Shown here: positions 10,313 through 20,258 of the stretch, piece after piece
Layout: each line of letters starts with the position of its first letter
How positions within the stretch are numbered: the stretch's first letter is position 1
NCBI GenBank assembly: GCA_015039365.1
Contig: WION01000079.1
Coordinates: 122,105-186,104 of the forward strand
From: Amanita rubescens
Lineage: Eukaryota; Basidiomycota; Agaricomycetes; Agaricales; Amanitaceae
Direction: 5' to 3'
DNA: 64,000 nucleotides
Position numbers and translations under genes: made by a program
The notes under the pieces: model-generated
Seen by the model: the letters and a program-made list of their open reading frames with translations, nothing else
Database searches by the model: none
What the model was told of the DNA's origin: nothing

Positions 10313-10637
10313 TGTCAAGCCCCTGTTTTACTCCTTGATACGCCGCATGCTTCGTGCATGTACTGACTCATGTACCCTACGCCCTATGACATAGTATGAC
10401 TCATACCCTGTACCCTATGACTCATACCCTATGCCCAACGTAGTATATAAGTAGTGTATATTGTAGTAGATACCCTAAGCAACAAGCTAGTCTTTCCTTG
10501 GACAGCTCGGAGCCTACCTTCTAAACTTGCCCTGAACCTCGACGGTTCTTGTATTCGCCCTCGCTGCTTGACACGGTCAGCAGTAGCTATAGAGTAATTG
10601 AGTCTTGTGTTGTGTAGCCTGTCTAAGGCTCGTGACA
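10313..10637 (+). repeat. Gypsy 3' LTR
   Basis: Same 325 bp as the 5' LTR, starting TGTCAAGC and ending CGTGACA, followed by the TSD copy CTCTC. Confidence 0.96.
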
Positions 10638-11502
10638 CTCTCTTTCGCCACCCCAAGCCATTGCTATGTAGTCGAGTTTGTAATATGGGTGGAGGACTAG
10701 GACGTGGTACGATTAGAATCAGTTAATAAGAGTAAAAACTAAAATTACTTACTGAGCGCGAGAATATATGCTGGCTTCTCGTCAAATCTGACATAATATT
10801 TCTTGAGTTTGTCGAGGCCGTCTTGGATTGCAGGGCGGTACACGGAGAAACGCTCGAATCCCATTGATCCATCACGCTTTTTCTCCCAGCGTGTCTGAAG
10901 GTCTTCGATTAATGGGAGTGCCTGCCATAGTGTTGCTTTGCTTTCAGACGAGAAAGCCTGCTGGACTCGATTCGCGTCCTAGCAGTGACGTTAATACAAT
11001 GGTGATCAATTAATCAAGATATAATCTAGTACTTACCGCAAGAATATCCTTGGCGTCAGCAATGCGGCGCCAATCGTCCGCTGACAAGGCAAACGCAGTC
11101 CAAGGGATGTCTTTTACGATGCGTCCATCCTTCCTGATGGTCGTGATAGGGCCAAACAAAGTGTTGGCACAGTTGATGAAGAGAGTTATCGCCTGGCGAG
11201 AGATTCAGTTGAAACTTGAAACATGAGAGCACAATTACTCACGTTTTGCAGAACTAGGGATCTGTCAAGCATTGTGAATGCTGTTCCCCATCGGATATTG
11301 CTGTGAAGGGGTATCTTGAGTGGCTTCGTGATCCCCGTTTGGAGTTGGAGTTCATTGAACTTCTCAATACGCGCGCTCGATGCCTGGATCTGCCAGTCAT
11401 CAGTAACGATCGATAGCACCGAGAAAAGTAGACTGTAGACTTACTTTAATTGCCAATGTTCGAATGGTTGTGATTACATCTAATCCTCCATTTGAGATAC
11501 GG

Positions 11503-12300
11503 TGAAACGATCAGAAGAAGGCCGATGCGGTGTAACGAGCCGATTCCGGCTACGTTGGAACCGATCTCCGAAACCTTCCGAAGCTCCCCGAAGCACTCCG
11601 AGCCTATACTCGACCCCGGAGGATGATCGTTTGTGTTCGGACGCATGCACAGGCCTCGGACTCGGTGCAGGAATTGTCACATGGTCACCTCGTGCCTCCG
11701 TAGTATATATACCATTGTGTACATAGTTGTAGTTAGCGAATTATCACCCCATTACTGCTCCGAGTTCGATTCCTTTTGTTCCCTTCGTTCCTCGGTGCTT
11801 CGGACACCTTCCACTCGTTCACCTTCGCATTCGGCACCCTCTCTGCCTCCGAGGCACCCCCAGGACTGACCTCCGAAGCCCCTTTGGCCGAACGCACTTC
11901 CGCATCGGCCTTCTTCTGATCGTTTCAGCGGAAATGCGTTCGGCCAAAGGGGCTTCGGAGGTCAGTCCTGGGGGTGCCTCGGAGGCAGAGAGAGTGCCGA
12001 AGACGAAGGTGAATGAGTGGAAGGTGTCCGAAGCACCGAGGAACGAAGGGAACGGAAGGAATCGAACTCGGAACGAAGCTGGGGTGATAATTCGCTAACT
12101 ACAACTACGTACACAATGGTATATATACTACGGAGGCACGAGGTGACCATGTGATGAATCCTGCACCGAGTCCGAGGCCTGTGCATGCGTCCGAACACAA
12201 ACGATCATCCTCCGGGATCGAGCATAGGCTCGGAGTGCTTTGGGGAGCTTCGGAAGGTTTCGGAGATCGGTTCCAACGTAGCCGGAATCGGCTCGTTACA
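11503..12300 (-). mobile_element. 397-bp solo LTR (minus) split by a second copy of itself
   Basis: Outer LTR pieces are 11503-11530 (28 bp) and 11932-12300 (369 bp), together 397 bp, bounded by TGAAACGATC and CTCGTTACA as read on the plus strand. A 4-bp TSD ACGG is at 11499-11502 and 12301-12304. It interrupts a transposase exon. The inverted inner copy makes the locus a large foldback. Confidence 0.92.
11531..11927 (+). mobile_element. 397-bp solo LTR inserted in its own family member
   Basis: Runs from TGTAACGAGC to CGTTTCA, 397 bp, flanked by GCGG at 11527-11530 and 11928-11931. It is the same family and length as the outer LTR in opposite orientation, and the two differ at scattered positions. 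Confidence 0.92.
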
Positions 12301-14244
12301 ACGGTTAGAGGGGAGTGCCGGATCGTATTCCCAGATCGCAGTCTTGTTCTCAACTACGGCAGTTTTTGTGATATGCGACATCACATCGATGGTCGCGAGA
12401 TTGATAACATGTGCCATACACCTGTCAGATATTTCAATTGTCGTCCCTGCCAGTGTATTTACGATGCCACTTACATGTATTGATTCTTTGTGTGATCCCA
12501 TGCCTCCAGGTTTCGACGTCTGTGGATTTTCGCGACAGTTTTGCAGATTATGCCATTCACGGATGTGTTATCAAGGGTCACGCCGTATAGCTGGTGGCCA
12601 GGCGGTGTTTGCGTGGTGGTGAGATTACAGGCACGGCGGTGATGATCGTGTGAGTTGTCTTATCAGTGATAGTGTGTCACATGCTAACATTACCTTGGAC
12701 CTTTCATTTCCGATTAAACCCACACGGTCTCACAACCCAGCAACGTAACGACCCAAGTTCTTCCCACCATGGTTGCCTGACAGTCCACGTAGCGCAATAA
12801 CACACGCTTCAAGCAACCACCGTCCCTCCTTTGTTACTCGAATCCAATGGGCTGTCATACCCACGAACGCTGCCTTCGTAGCATCAGCCGTCCAGCAGTC
12901 GACCGTTATGGAGACTTTCCCGGGGAGATTCTTTGGAGGGACGAGTGAGTTTTTGTATGCTATATTGTACAGTGCCATGACTTACGCTAATTGTGCCTTT
13001 CAGCTCTTTCATGTATGTTGCAAACTCATTGTGCAGGCATGTCTTGACATTATAGGCACTCGGTAAGTCAGCTTTGATTGTCTGTGGCCTCATAGACGTG
13101 AGGCAATTACGAAATGTTGGCTTATTAGCAACTTCAAAGGCCTAAATACCATCAACAGTCTCATCTCGTCATACTTCATCCAAGTTCCATACCTGATCAT
13201 CGCAAGTGACAAACTGTGTTACGGTACGAAGGGTTCCCTCCCTCGAAAATTGTTTTGGAGCTGACTCCACACCCGTTATATTTAGTTTCGACTGAACCAT
13301 CGGCTTCGACTTAGATTTACGAGCTTTGAGGATCTCAGGAGGTACGCAACGCTCCTTTTCCTCAATTCCTTTTTCTTTACAGCGTTCGCTATAAAATTTA
13401 TAGTGCTGACGGATATGGTTTCGACACGTTGAATTACCCCCGGTTAGAAACGCCTTGTGAAGAGATTTGGTGCGAATCAGCTTAGGATCCTTTCTAGAAG
13501 CCTGGGTGAGTTATGCTCAACAATAACCATGTTTTTGTGACTGACTGGCACACTTTACACCAACGGCCTTCCTTCGTCACTTCCTTGCCTCGCTTCCCCT
13601 TGAATATAACCATTACTTTCTCACTGAATACTGTTAAAAGATCCTCTGTAGACTCGTTCTTTTTTGTGCGTAGCCTGGGAATTGTAGCGCGGTGCCGATC
13701 TTTCAGACCATCATTCTAAGCAAAGGTAAGTTTGTGTCCTCGTGTTCGAAAGCTGACACTATGACTTACGGTTGAGCCCAGCAGATCAATGTCTGATTCA
13801 ATACCATTGGCTGGCTCTTCATCCCTCATATCTAACCCCTCGCTGCCCTCTACATCCGGTTCAGGTTCATCATCCCTTTCCTCTAATTCCGAGTCATCCT
13901 CCTCATCAACAACTTCAACTGGCCCAGAATCTCCATCATCTATTTCAACAATTTCTTCAGGATCTGGTTGACGACGCCGTTTCTGAGGACGGCAATCATC
14001 TTCCGAGGAAGAGCTTGAATCATCCTGAGTGTCATTGGTTTTCGTTACCTTCTTTTTGTGTGATGAGGTGCCTGACTGTGTTTGAGTATTGTGAGATTTC
14101 CACTTGCGACTGTTCTTCTTCTCCTGCAGGTCTTTGAGAGCATTACCCTTCTCGGTCAAAATGCGAGCACGTCCCGTCATTTCACGTTGATGTCGAAATT
14201 AACATAGTAAATTATCATACACAAGTCAACCTCATCACGTGCCC

Positions 14245-14444
14245 TTTTTTCGGTCATGACCGGTCATGACCGGTTGGACCTCGGTTACACAACTTGAGCC
14301 TTTTGCTATGACCATAACCGATATTGACTGCAGACTGGTAGAACCGTGACTGACGGTCCGGTCATAACCGGTAGCGGTCCGGTCCGGTCATAACCGGTAG
14401 CGGTCCGGTCCGGTCACGGTTATTTTTCGGTCATCATAACCTGA
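14245..14444. repeat. hAT right subterminal repeats (ACCGGT family)
   Basis: Contains overlapping TGACCGGTCATGACCGG words, a direct repeat CATAACCGGTAGCGGTCCGG (twice) and GGTCCGGTC. It mirrors the left end and is followed by the terminal inverted repeat. Confidence 0.75.
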
Positions 14445-15467
14445 CCTGTAAACACTAACGATTGTTTTCTTCTATTATGAATTCATCCAAGTTATATTCA
14501 TTGTATAATTCAGAGAATGTTCCATAATTTGGAAGATTTTGAAGATTAGACATGTTTTGTCTGTATCTTTCATTTTCACGCATATTGGCATCAAAATTAT
14601 ATAAATTATGAAGATCAGTAGATCTTCTTGGTGTAGGGTTTACTATCGGTACATTTGATGGTATTACCGGTACAGTGTCAATAGTACGATTAGTTGGATA
14701 ATCGTATAAATTGAAAAAATCTTCAAAAGGCGTAATAGGCCTTGTTGGGATTTGAGATGATGCCATAGATTCTGGAGCCGTATGGTAAACAGAATCTTGA
14801 TCAGATTGGTAAAAGTAATTTAAATCTGATGAACTTACAGATTCTGGTCGGAGGGATACAGTGTCATGGTCAATTACCATCCCTCTCAACATATTTTGTA
14901 AGTGTTCTATTGTGCGTGCATTAGTATTCATTCTTCGAGCTTCCAAATTAGCTCGTCGAACTTGATCCACATAATATTGTCTGGTATGTACATACCACCA
15001 ACTTATTTGTTCATCATCAAAGGAACCAGGCATTGGTCCCTCAGGCTCCTCATCAGTATAAAGTCCTTCATACCCTGAAGAATTGGCCTCAGATTGATGT
15101 GATTCATTATCTGTTTGATATCCTTCATTATCGGTTTGATGCCAATGGGATATACTAGAGGAAGCAAAGATAGGACTAGCAAGATCGTCCAAACTTTGAG
15201 TATCCTTAGTATCTGCAAATATTGCAGAATCAAAGATATCAGAGTAGTCTGTTGATTCAGTTCATACTTTTTGTACATCTCTGGATACAGAATCTCCCGA
15301 ATCTTCGGATATCTCATCAATTCTCCCCATGAAGTCGTCCGTGGGAACCGCACGAGTACCTTTGTACTTGTAAATCTTGGGGACAAATTCTTCATCAAAA
15401 TCTGTCATTACCTGATCTCCAATTCTGGCAATCAGAGGTAAAGATGCTGATGTCGAAGATGCCATAG

Positions 15468-16190
15468 TGTAAGGACGGTGATCCTAATTGGGACGGAGCC
15501 CGGGAACTAAGCCGCGGACAGGGAAGGACGGAGTATAACGGAGTCCGGGACGTAGTGGGGAAAGGCTAGGCTTCAGCGTGCAAGCTGCGCCGTGCTAACG
15601 TACGTCTTGCCTAAACTTCTGGAGAATGCTCTGGAGTCCGGGATGGAGTCCGGGACCAGAGTCCGAAGGGCAAGCGGTCTGGGTGAGGTCTGAGACGATG
15701 AAAGACAGGGAGTCAATATGAGTTGGGGCACAATCCAAGTCGATATTCGGACTACTGTATGAGTACAAGTGAGGCCTTATATACGTAGTCCGACAAGGGG
15801 AGTTATGGCCGTGTTCTGATGAGAACAGGAAACTATGGAGATATAGAACATAAAGTGGAGTTGAGCATATGGTACGAAGGGATAATGATACCAGTGATAC
15901 CTGAGATGAAACAAGAGGTGAAACAAGTATGGAATATACGTAGAAAGGAACTTAGCGAATATGCACGGAGTTGTGACGGAGTTGTGACGGAGTCCGTCAC
16001 GGAGTTTGTCACGGAGTTGTGACGGAGTCCGTCACGGAGTTTGTCACGGAGTTGTGACGGAGTTTTCGGAGTTTTGGCATAGGCTTGATATGAGATGCGA
16101 CATGGGTGGAAAGTGGTCATGGGTATAGTCAGGAGTCCATCGGGGTCCGAGGTCATGGAGTTTGGGTGGAGTCCGGAATGGGATATGACA
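15468..16190. mobile_element. 723-bp solo LTR of another family
   Basis: Begins TGTAAGG, ends TATGACA, with CATAG at 15463-15467 and 16191-16195. The intact copia has an uninterrupted join at this point. It contains a possible TATA word (CTTATATACG near 15776) and internal tandem repeats at 15966-16066. No internal coding region remains, so it is a recombination product. Confidence 0.93.
15966..16066. repeat. Tandem repeat inside the 723-bp LTR
   Basis: About three tandem versions of a unit built on GAGTTGTGACGGAGTCCGTC and ACGGAGTTTGTC, period near 35 bp, each containing the palindrome GACGGAGTCCGTC. Confidence 0.8.
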
Positions 16191-17435
16191 CATAGCATGC
16201 CCAGAACCAAGTGTTGATTGAGCTGCTGTGCGAGCAGCAAGTTTATTCGCACGATTCTTTGCTTTAGCTGCCTTATTGCGTTCCCAATTTGGTCCTTTAG
16301 ACTGATTAGGGACTTGACCAGCCCATTGGGGTCTAAAAGGAGTCTGAGATTGGCCAGGTGTATGTTTTGGTCCATTAGATGGTCCACCTGTCGAAGTATG
16401 TTGTGTTGGGTTTCTTCGATTTCCCATTGGTTTTCTTCCACCTCTGCCTCGAAAGGATTTCCCACGATAGGAATTCCAAGGGGTGCGAGGTTGTCCTTGT
16501 TGCAATTGTTGGCGTGCCATATTTGCAACTACTTGAGAGTTAGAATGTTTATTCCCTCTCGTGACAACAGAAGTATTGGCATTGTTCCTGTTACCTTTCC
16601 TTTGGGACCATTCCTCAGATATGAGATTAAGGAATTCATCTACAGTGTCATCATCTGCGGAATGTGCCAACAGATTTGCGACAAAGCTGTCCCATGAAGG
16701 AGGTAAGGCATGTAGGATCGTCATAATTTGCATTTTGACGGTTAAGGTTACACCTTGGTTTGAAACTCTATTAATCAAGTCCATCAGATGCGGAACTTGA
16801 GTGTTTGGATTGGAATTCTCTTTGAGTTTCCAATCGACAATTTGTCTATAGAGTCCAAACGTAGCAGCTAGACCTTGTTTACCAAATTTATCCTTTAGAG
16901 ATTTCCAAAGGACTTCGGCTTTATCATTTTTATCGTCAACAAGGTGTACAAGATTAGGTGCTAGTTTTAAGGTAATGTAACCCTTGGCTTTCATATTGTC
17001 CTCTTTGAATTCGACATATTCTTTGCGAATTTCTTTAAGGGATTTTAACTGATCTGGCTTTATATCAGATGTCTTCATCGCCTCTTTTTCAGACGGTTCA
17101 AGATCTCTGGGCCAGTCAAGTTTAGGATCAATATGTGCACCAAGACCTTGACTGTTCAAGTACGCAGTCATAAGTCTTTCGAATGCAAGCCAATTTGATC
17201 CGGTAAGAACAGGAACAATGGAGTTTATGGAATTGGAAGAAGACATTTTCTTACTTTGGTTAAGTTTTAAAATCTAAGAAGATTTTTCGTAAGAAAAGGT
17301 TCAAATAATAAGGCATAAGAATATATGTGATGATGTAATTTCCGTCCTGATTTCTTAAGCTTAATGTCGTTCATGTCAGAAATGACAAGAATATAGTTTT
17401 TTTTCTATTCTAGTGTTTTAATACTAGAAAGTAAA

Positions 17436-18690
17436 CTAGGGAATATCTTTTTTACACGTCCTTTCAGGTATGTAATATCGAATTTCCGTCACAGGGTTAG
17501 ATGCGAATCTAGCCCTCCTATTGTCTCTATCATCGACAAGTTTGTCGAAAATAGATTCTTTAGGTAATTTTATGTGAGGAAAGTCTTTATACCGTCCGGG
17601 AAGCCTTCCAGTTTCCTGCCATATTCCCATATCATTACTATATTCATCAACAACCCTTCTCACTTCGGTTCCCTCTTGATTTGAAGGAAACACTCCAGCC
17701 GCTCTGCTTTCGGCTCGAGTTTTAGATACGATATATCCCCAACTTGCAATGTTGGGGGCGCATCTACTCCAGGTAGGTGTTGTTGACTTTCGCCATCCTT
17801 TTTGTTCTGTATTACGTTTTAGTTGGGTCTTATATACGTTAAAAGGTGTATTTACCTTTCCTTTTTTGTATATTTGAGTAATCTCCTCCGGAAGAGGAAT
17901 TCTGCCCCTTTCGTCAGATGCGATGCCAAGGAAATGTTGGCGGTACGCATCCGAATCCAAAGCATTAGGGATATTCGTCTTATTTTTCCATTGACGATTA
18001 CCCTTATGCCAGTCGTTTTTGGTGACTGGTCTGAATTGGACATGGGCATTGTTTGGTGGTCCATAGGACCACTCTTCCAGTTTAGTGTTGTGGATCCAAG
18101 GCGATCCACGATCTTTGTTATATCGCCAACCTTCGTTGACGATAACAGGTCGTCCTTGTGGACGAGAGACTGGCCCAACAGCCTTCGCGGCCTTGGTGTA
18201 TGAGACTAGATTATCTTTATGAGATAAAGATGCACACCTAGTATTTCTAGAAGACTGACCTGTTGGGCTCCGCATTGATTTGGGAGCCGTCGGGACTCCT
18301 TTATAGTCGAAAACGACTTTTTTGTACACAGTGGTGTACATGATGTATCGCATCGGGATGCGAACAGTGGCAGCCTTTTGCTGCATGAGGCATATATGGG
18401 CACGAGCCCATGGGAACAGGATACTTTTTATAGTTCCTATTAAGCCTCACAGCTTGAGGCGCAGAAGTCGGAACAGGAATACGTAATGAAGGTACCATTT
18501 CTGGTACCTGTGCCTTTGCAGGCGGCGGCGAGTTTTTTGGTAAGGCCCTAACGGGGGCCTGGAGGTGCCGGGCGCCAGAGCCGGGCAAATTGTTCGGGGT
18601 AGTCCGAGAGGGGACTGTCCTCGAAGAAATTGGAGTGCCAAGGGCACCGCCAGCAGAAGACAACGGCGAAAAAGAGTTTACAAACGACAT
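17436..18690 (-). pseudogene. Old copia upstream ORF1, frameshifted
   Basis: Collinear with the intact 417-codon ORF at 26395-27648. One extra T in the T-run near 18315 breaks the frame, giving one frame from 18690 to about 18310 and another from there to 17436. Aligned differences from the young copy are about half synonymous, more than expected without constraint, which supports a protein-coding past. Confidence 0.85.
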
Positions 18691-19538
18691 TTTTATATAA
18701 ATTGAAAAAATTGATTTTAAAATTTTTGCTGAAATCAGGAGGTTTAATCATCACATAGTTCTTTGGATAAGATCAAAAAAAAAAAAAAAAAAAAAAAGGA
18801 ATGGGCGTTCAGAGCCTTCAGCCCTTACTAATCCCTGAAAACAGATAATTTGTACGCAAATTAGATGTTTCGGCACAAGTTTCGCACATCATTGTTTCTT
18901 CTTGTCATGCATGTTGAATTTGGTACTAATCGTTATGAAAGGTGTTATATTAACCAAGATCTATGTCACATTGGTATCCGCTTCGATGTTTTTAGCATCT
19001 AATAACGCAGCATAATATTTGCGTGGGATATGATCCAATGTAGGTAAGAATAGCCAACCTAAGCGTCTGACAATAGATTAAAGACTCGGGGATCGGCCCT
19101 TGTCCCTTCTTAAACGATCAAATGATAACCGTTTAATCTCTGGAATAACCATGACGATAACGACTGCATTCCCAAATGCATGAGATAAGTCCATCACTTA
19201 GATGGTCTATGGGGTCTCAATCCCCCACTAGACGTGTATGTACAAGTATTAAGAATTAATCTAGACACCGCTGGGTTACAGCTGAGTGTATTCCTAATCT
19301 AGAGAAGTCCCTAAGGGCGCATTCTCGATAGGCAGAGTGTACGGTCCACAATGTGACCTCATCTCACCCCTTGTACTAGAATCTATTATTACTTGTACAT
19401 ATATTAGGTATTTTACAGGATCGAAAATCCTGATGATGGTATAGCGTGGTTCAATACGTCCAATCACATCACACTGCCCAAGCGGAATACAGTGTGGGAC
19501 GTCACCCTTTTATACGGTAGGTAATAACTGGTGAAGTT
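18691..19538 (-). other. Old copia leader, part 1
   Basis: Non-coding leader between ORF1 and the insertion point of the young copia; it continues at 29579-29976. It matches 27649-28482 closely. A poly-A run at about 18774-18797 is absent from the young copy. Confidence 0.85.
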
Positions 19539-20243
19539 TGTTGAAACTAGGGGTAACAAATCCCTAGCGAGCAGCGCAGTCTAGTACATGGAATGTACTA
19601 CTTACCGAGTGTGGTGTGGAGTTGTTAAGAGCTTACTGGAGCTGGGGCTCAACAGTAGACAGTAGAGAGGATAATAGGATAAGGATTGACGCTACTAGAG
19701 TACAGTTTATATACTACTAAACTACAAATAAGTACAAAGAGTCTTATCAGTATGAGTCAAAGGTATTTGACTCATAAGGCGTCATTCCACAGCAATACAC
19801 AGCTATTGTACAGCAATGCATAGCTTTGCGCAGCACTTGACTCATCAATTATATTGACTGACTCATCACATTATCAATCTTCAATGTGATAGGTTGATAA
19901 CCATAACGTATATATGTCTTCTATTCTCATGTCAACATATATTCACATCATCAATAGTTCCACAATTATGATTGGATGATCTTATGAGAATATCGCTAGG
20001 ATATTCTCATGTCAGAATATGTTCTCATCATCAATCATCCACTATTATGATTGGTAGATGAGTATGAGAATATGTCGAATATATTCTCATGTCAATATAT
20101 TATCTCACACTCAATCATCCACTATTATGATTGGTTGAGAGACGAGTAAGTAACTGAGCGTTATTACATTAGTTAGTGTAAACTAATGATATCACTTATA
20201 TTTACTATATACTGTATGTATATCGTATATTATAAGTTCAACA
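19539..20243 (-). repeat. Young copia 3' LTR
   Basis: 705 bp with inverted ends TGTTGAA/TTCAACA, identical by eye to 28874-29578. In the sense direction U3 holds three imperfect repeats of about 80-86 bp (copies near 20089, 20009, 19923). Then come four TGASTCA words (19859-19865, 19838-19844, 19768-19774, 19753-19759), and a TATATAAA box at about 19707-19714. Confidence 0.95.
19707..19865 (-). promoter_or_regulatory. Copia LTR promoter: four TGASTCA sites and TATA box
   Basis: Read on the minus strand, TGAGTCA/TGACTCA words at 19865, 19844, 19774 and 19759 lie roughly 40-150 bp upstream of TATATAAA (19714-19707). The right LTR carries the same set. The words fit the Gcn4/AP-1 bZIP consensus; regulation is inferred. 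Confidence 0.65.
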
Positions 20244-20255
20244 CTCCCCTTCGCT
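20244..20255 (-). promoter_or_regulatory. Copia polypurine tract
   Basis: Minus-strand AGCGAAGGGGAG ends directly at the 3' LTR start (TGTTGAAC), the expected place for the plus-strand primer. Confidence 0.8.
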
Positions 20256-20258
20256 AAG

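Larger units (their letters stand above)
4053..10637 (+). mobile_element. Complete Ty3/gypsy chromovirus-type LTR retrotransposon
   Basis: The element is 6585 bp, starts TGTCAAGC and ends CGTGACA, with CTCTC duplicated at 4048-4052 and 10638-10642. The 325-bp LTRs look identical on direct reading, gag and pol are both open, and the integrase ends in a chromodomain. These points mark a recent and possibly still competent insertion. It lies in the hAT transposase gene in the opposite orientation. Confidence 0.97.
3259..14180 (-). pseudogene. hAT transposase gene, split by gypsy and solo-LTR insertions
   Basis: Minus-strand exons in order: an acidic N-terminal exon (14180-13716); a BED-like zinc finger with CKVC near 13575 and TCRNHIRQHY near 13410; the catalytic start SITVDCWTADATKAAF near 12900; RCMAHVINLA near 12420; RWGTAFTMLDR near 11280; a YYVRFDEKPAYILAL segment near 10780; then WW-containing and C-terminal dimerisation exons (PCERLFSSSKQ near 3530). 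Excising the solo LTR at 11503-12300 with one TSD copy restores an uninterrupted frame across the junction up to a GTAAG donor, so the gene was intact when that LTR arrived. The gypsy element separates the last exons by 6.6 kb. Exact splice sites were not all resolved. Confidence 0.85.
2972..14457 (-). mobile_element. hAT DNA transposon disrupted by nested LTR elements
   Basis: Termini are a perfect 15-bp inverted repeat TAGTGTTTACAGGTC (starting at 2972, and as its reverse complement ending at 14457). The first five bases fit the hAT consensus YARNG, and an 8-bp TSD flanks it. Subtracting the gypsy element and the solo LTR leaves about 4.1 kb, a normal autonomous hAT size. One multi-exon transposase gene lies on the minus strand. 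It landed in the gag-pol frame of the old copia copy. Confidence 0.95.
2964..14465. repeat. 8-bp target-site duplication of the hAT insertion
   Basis: ACGATTGT is found at 2964-2971 and again at 14458-14465, exactly flanking the inverted termini. An 8-bp duplication is the hAT superfamily signature. Confidence 0.95.
14458..17246 (-). pseudogene. Old copia gag-pol, gag and linker part
   Basis: Starts at the ATG at 17246 (MSSSNSINSIVPVLTGS) and runs on the minus strand through a UBN2/DUF4219-type Gag, an Arg/Gly/Asn-rich basic region with RGKSFRGRGGRK instead of a CCHC knuckle, then a serine/acidic linker. A 723-bp solo LTR interrupts it at 15468-16190, and an in-frame TGA replaces CGA near 15262. 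The final 40-odd codons before the hAT insertion differ strongly from the intact copy although both flanks match. Confidence 0.92.

Noticed and set aside
2972..14457. Giant cargo-carrying transposon (Starship-like)
   Set aside because: The large size is explained by nested LTR elements; no tyrosine recombinase or cargo genes are present.
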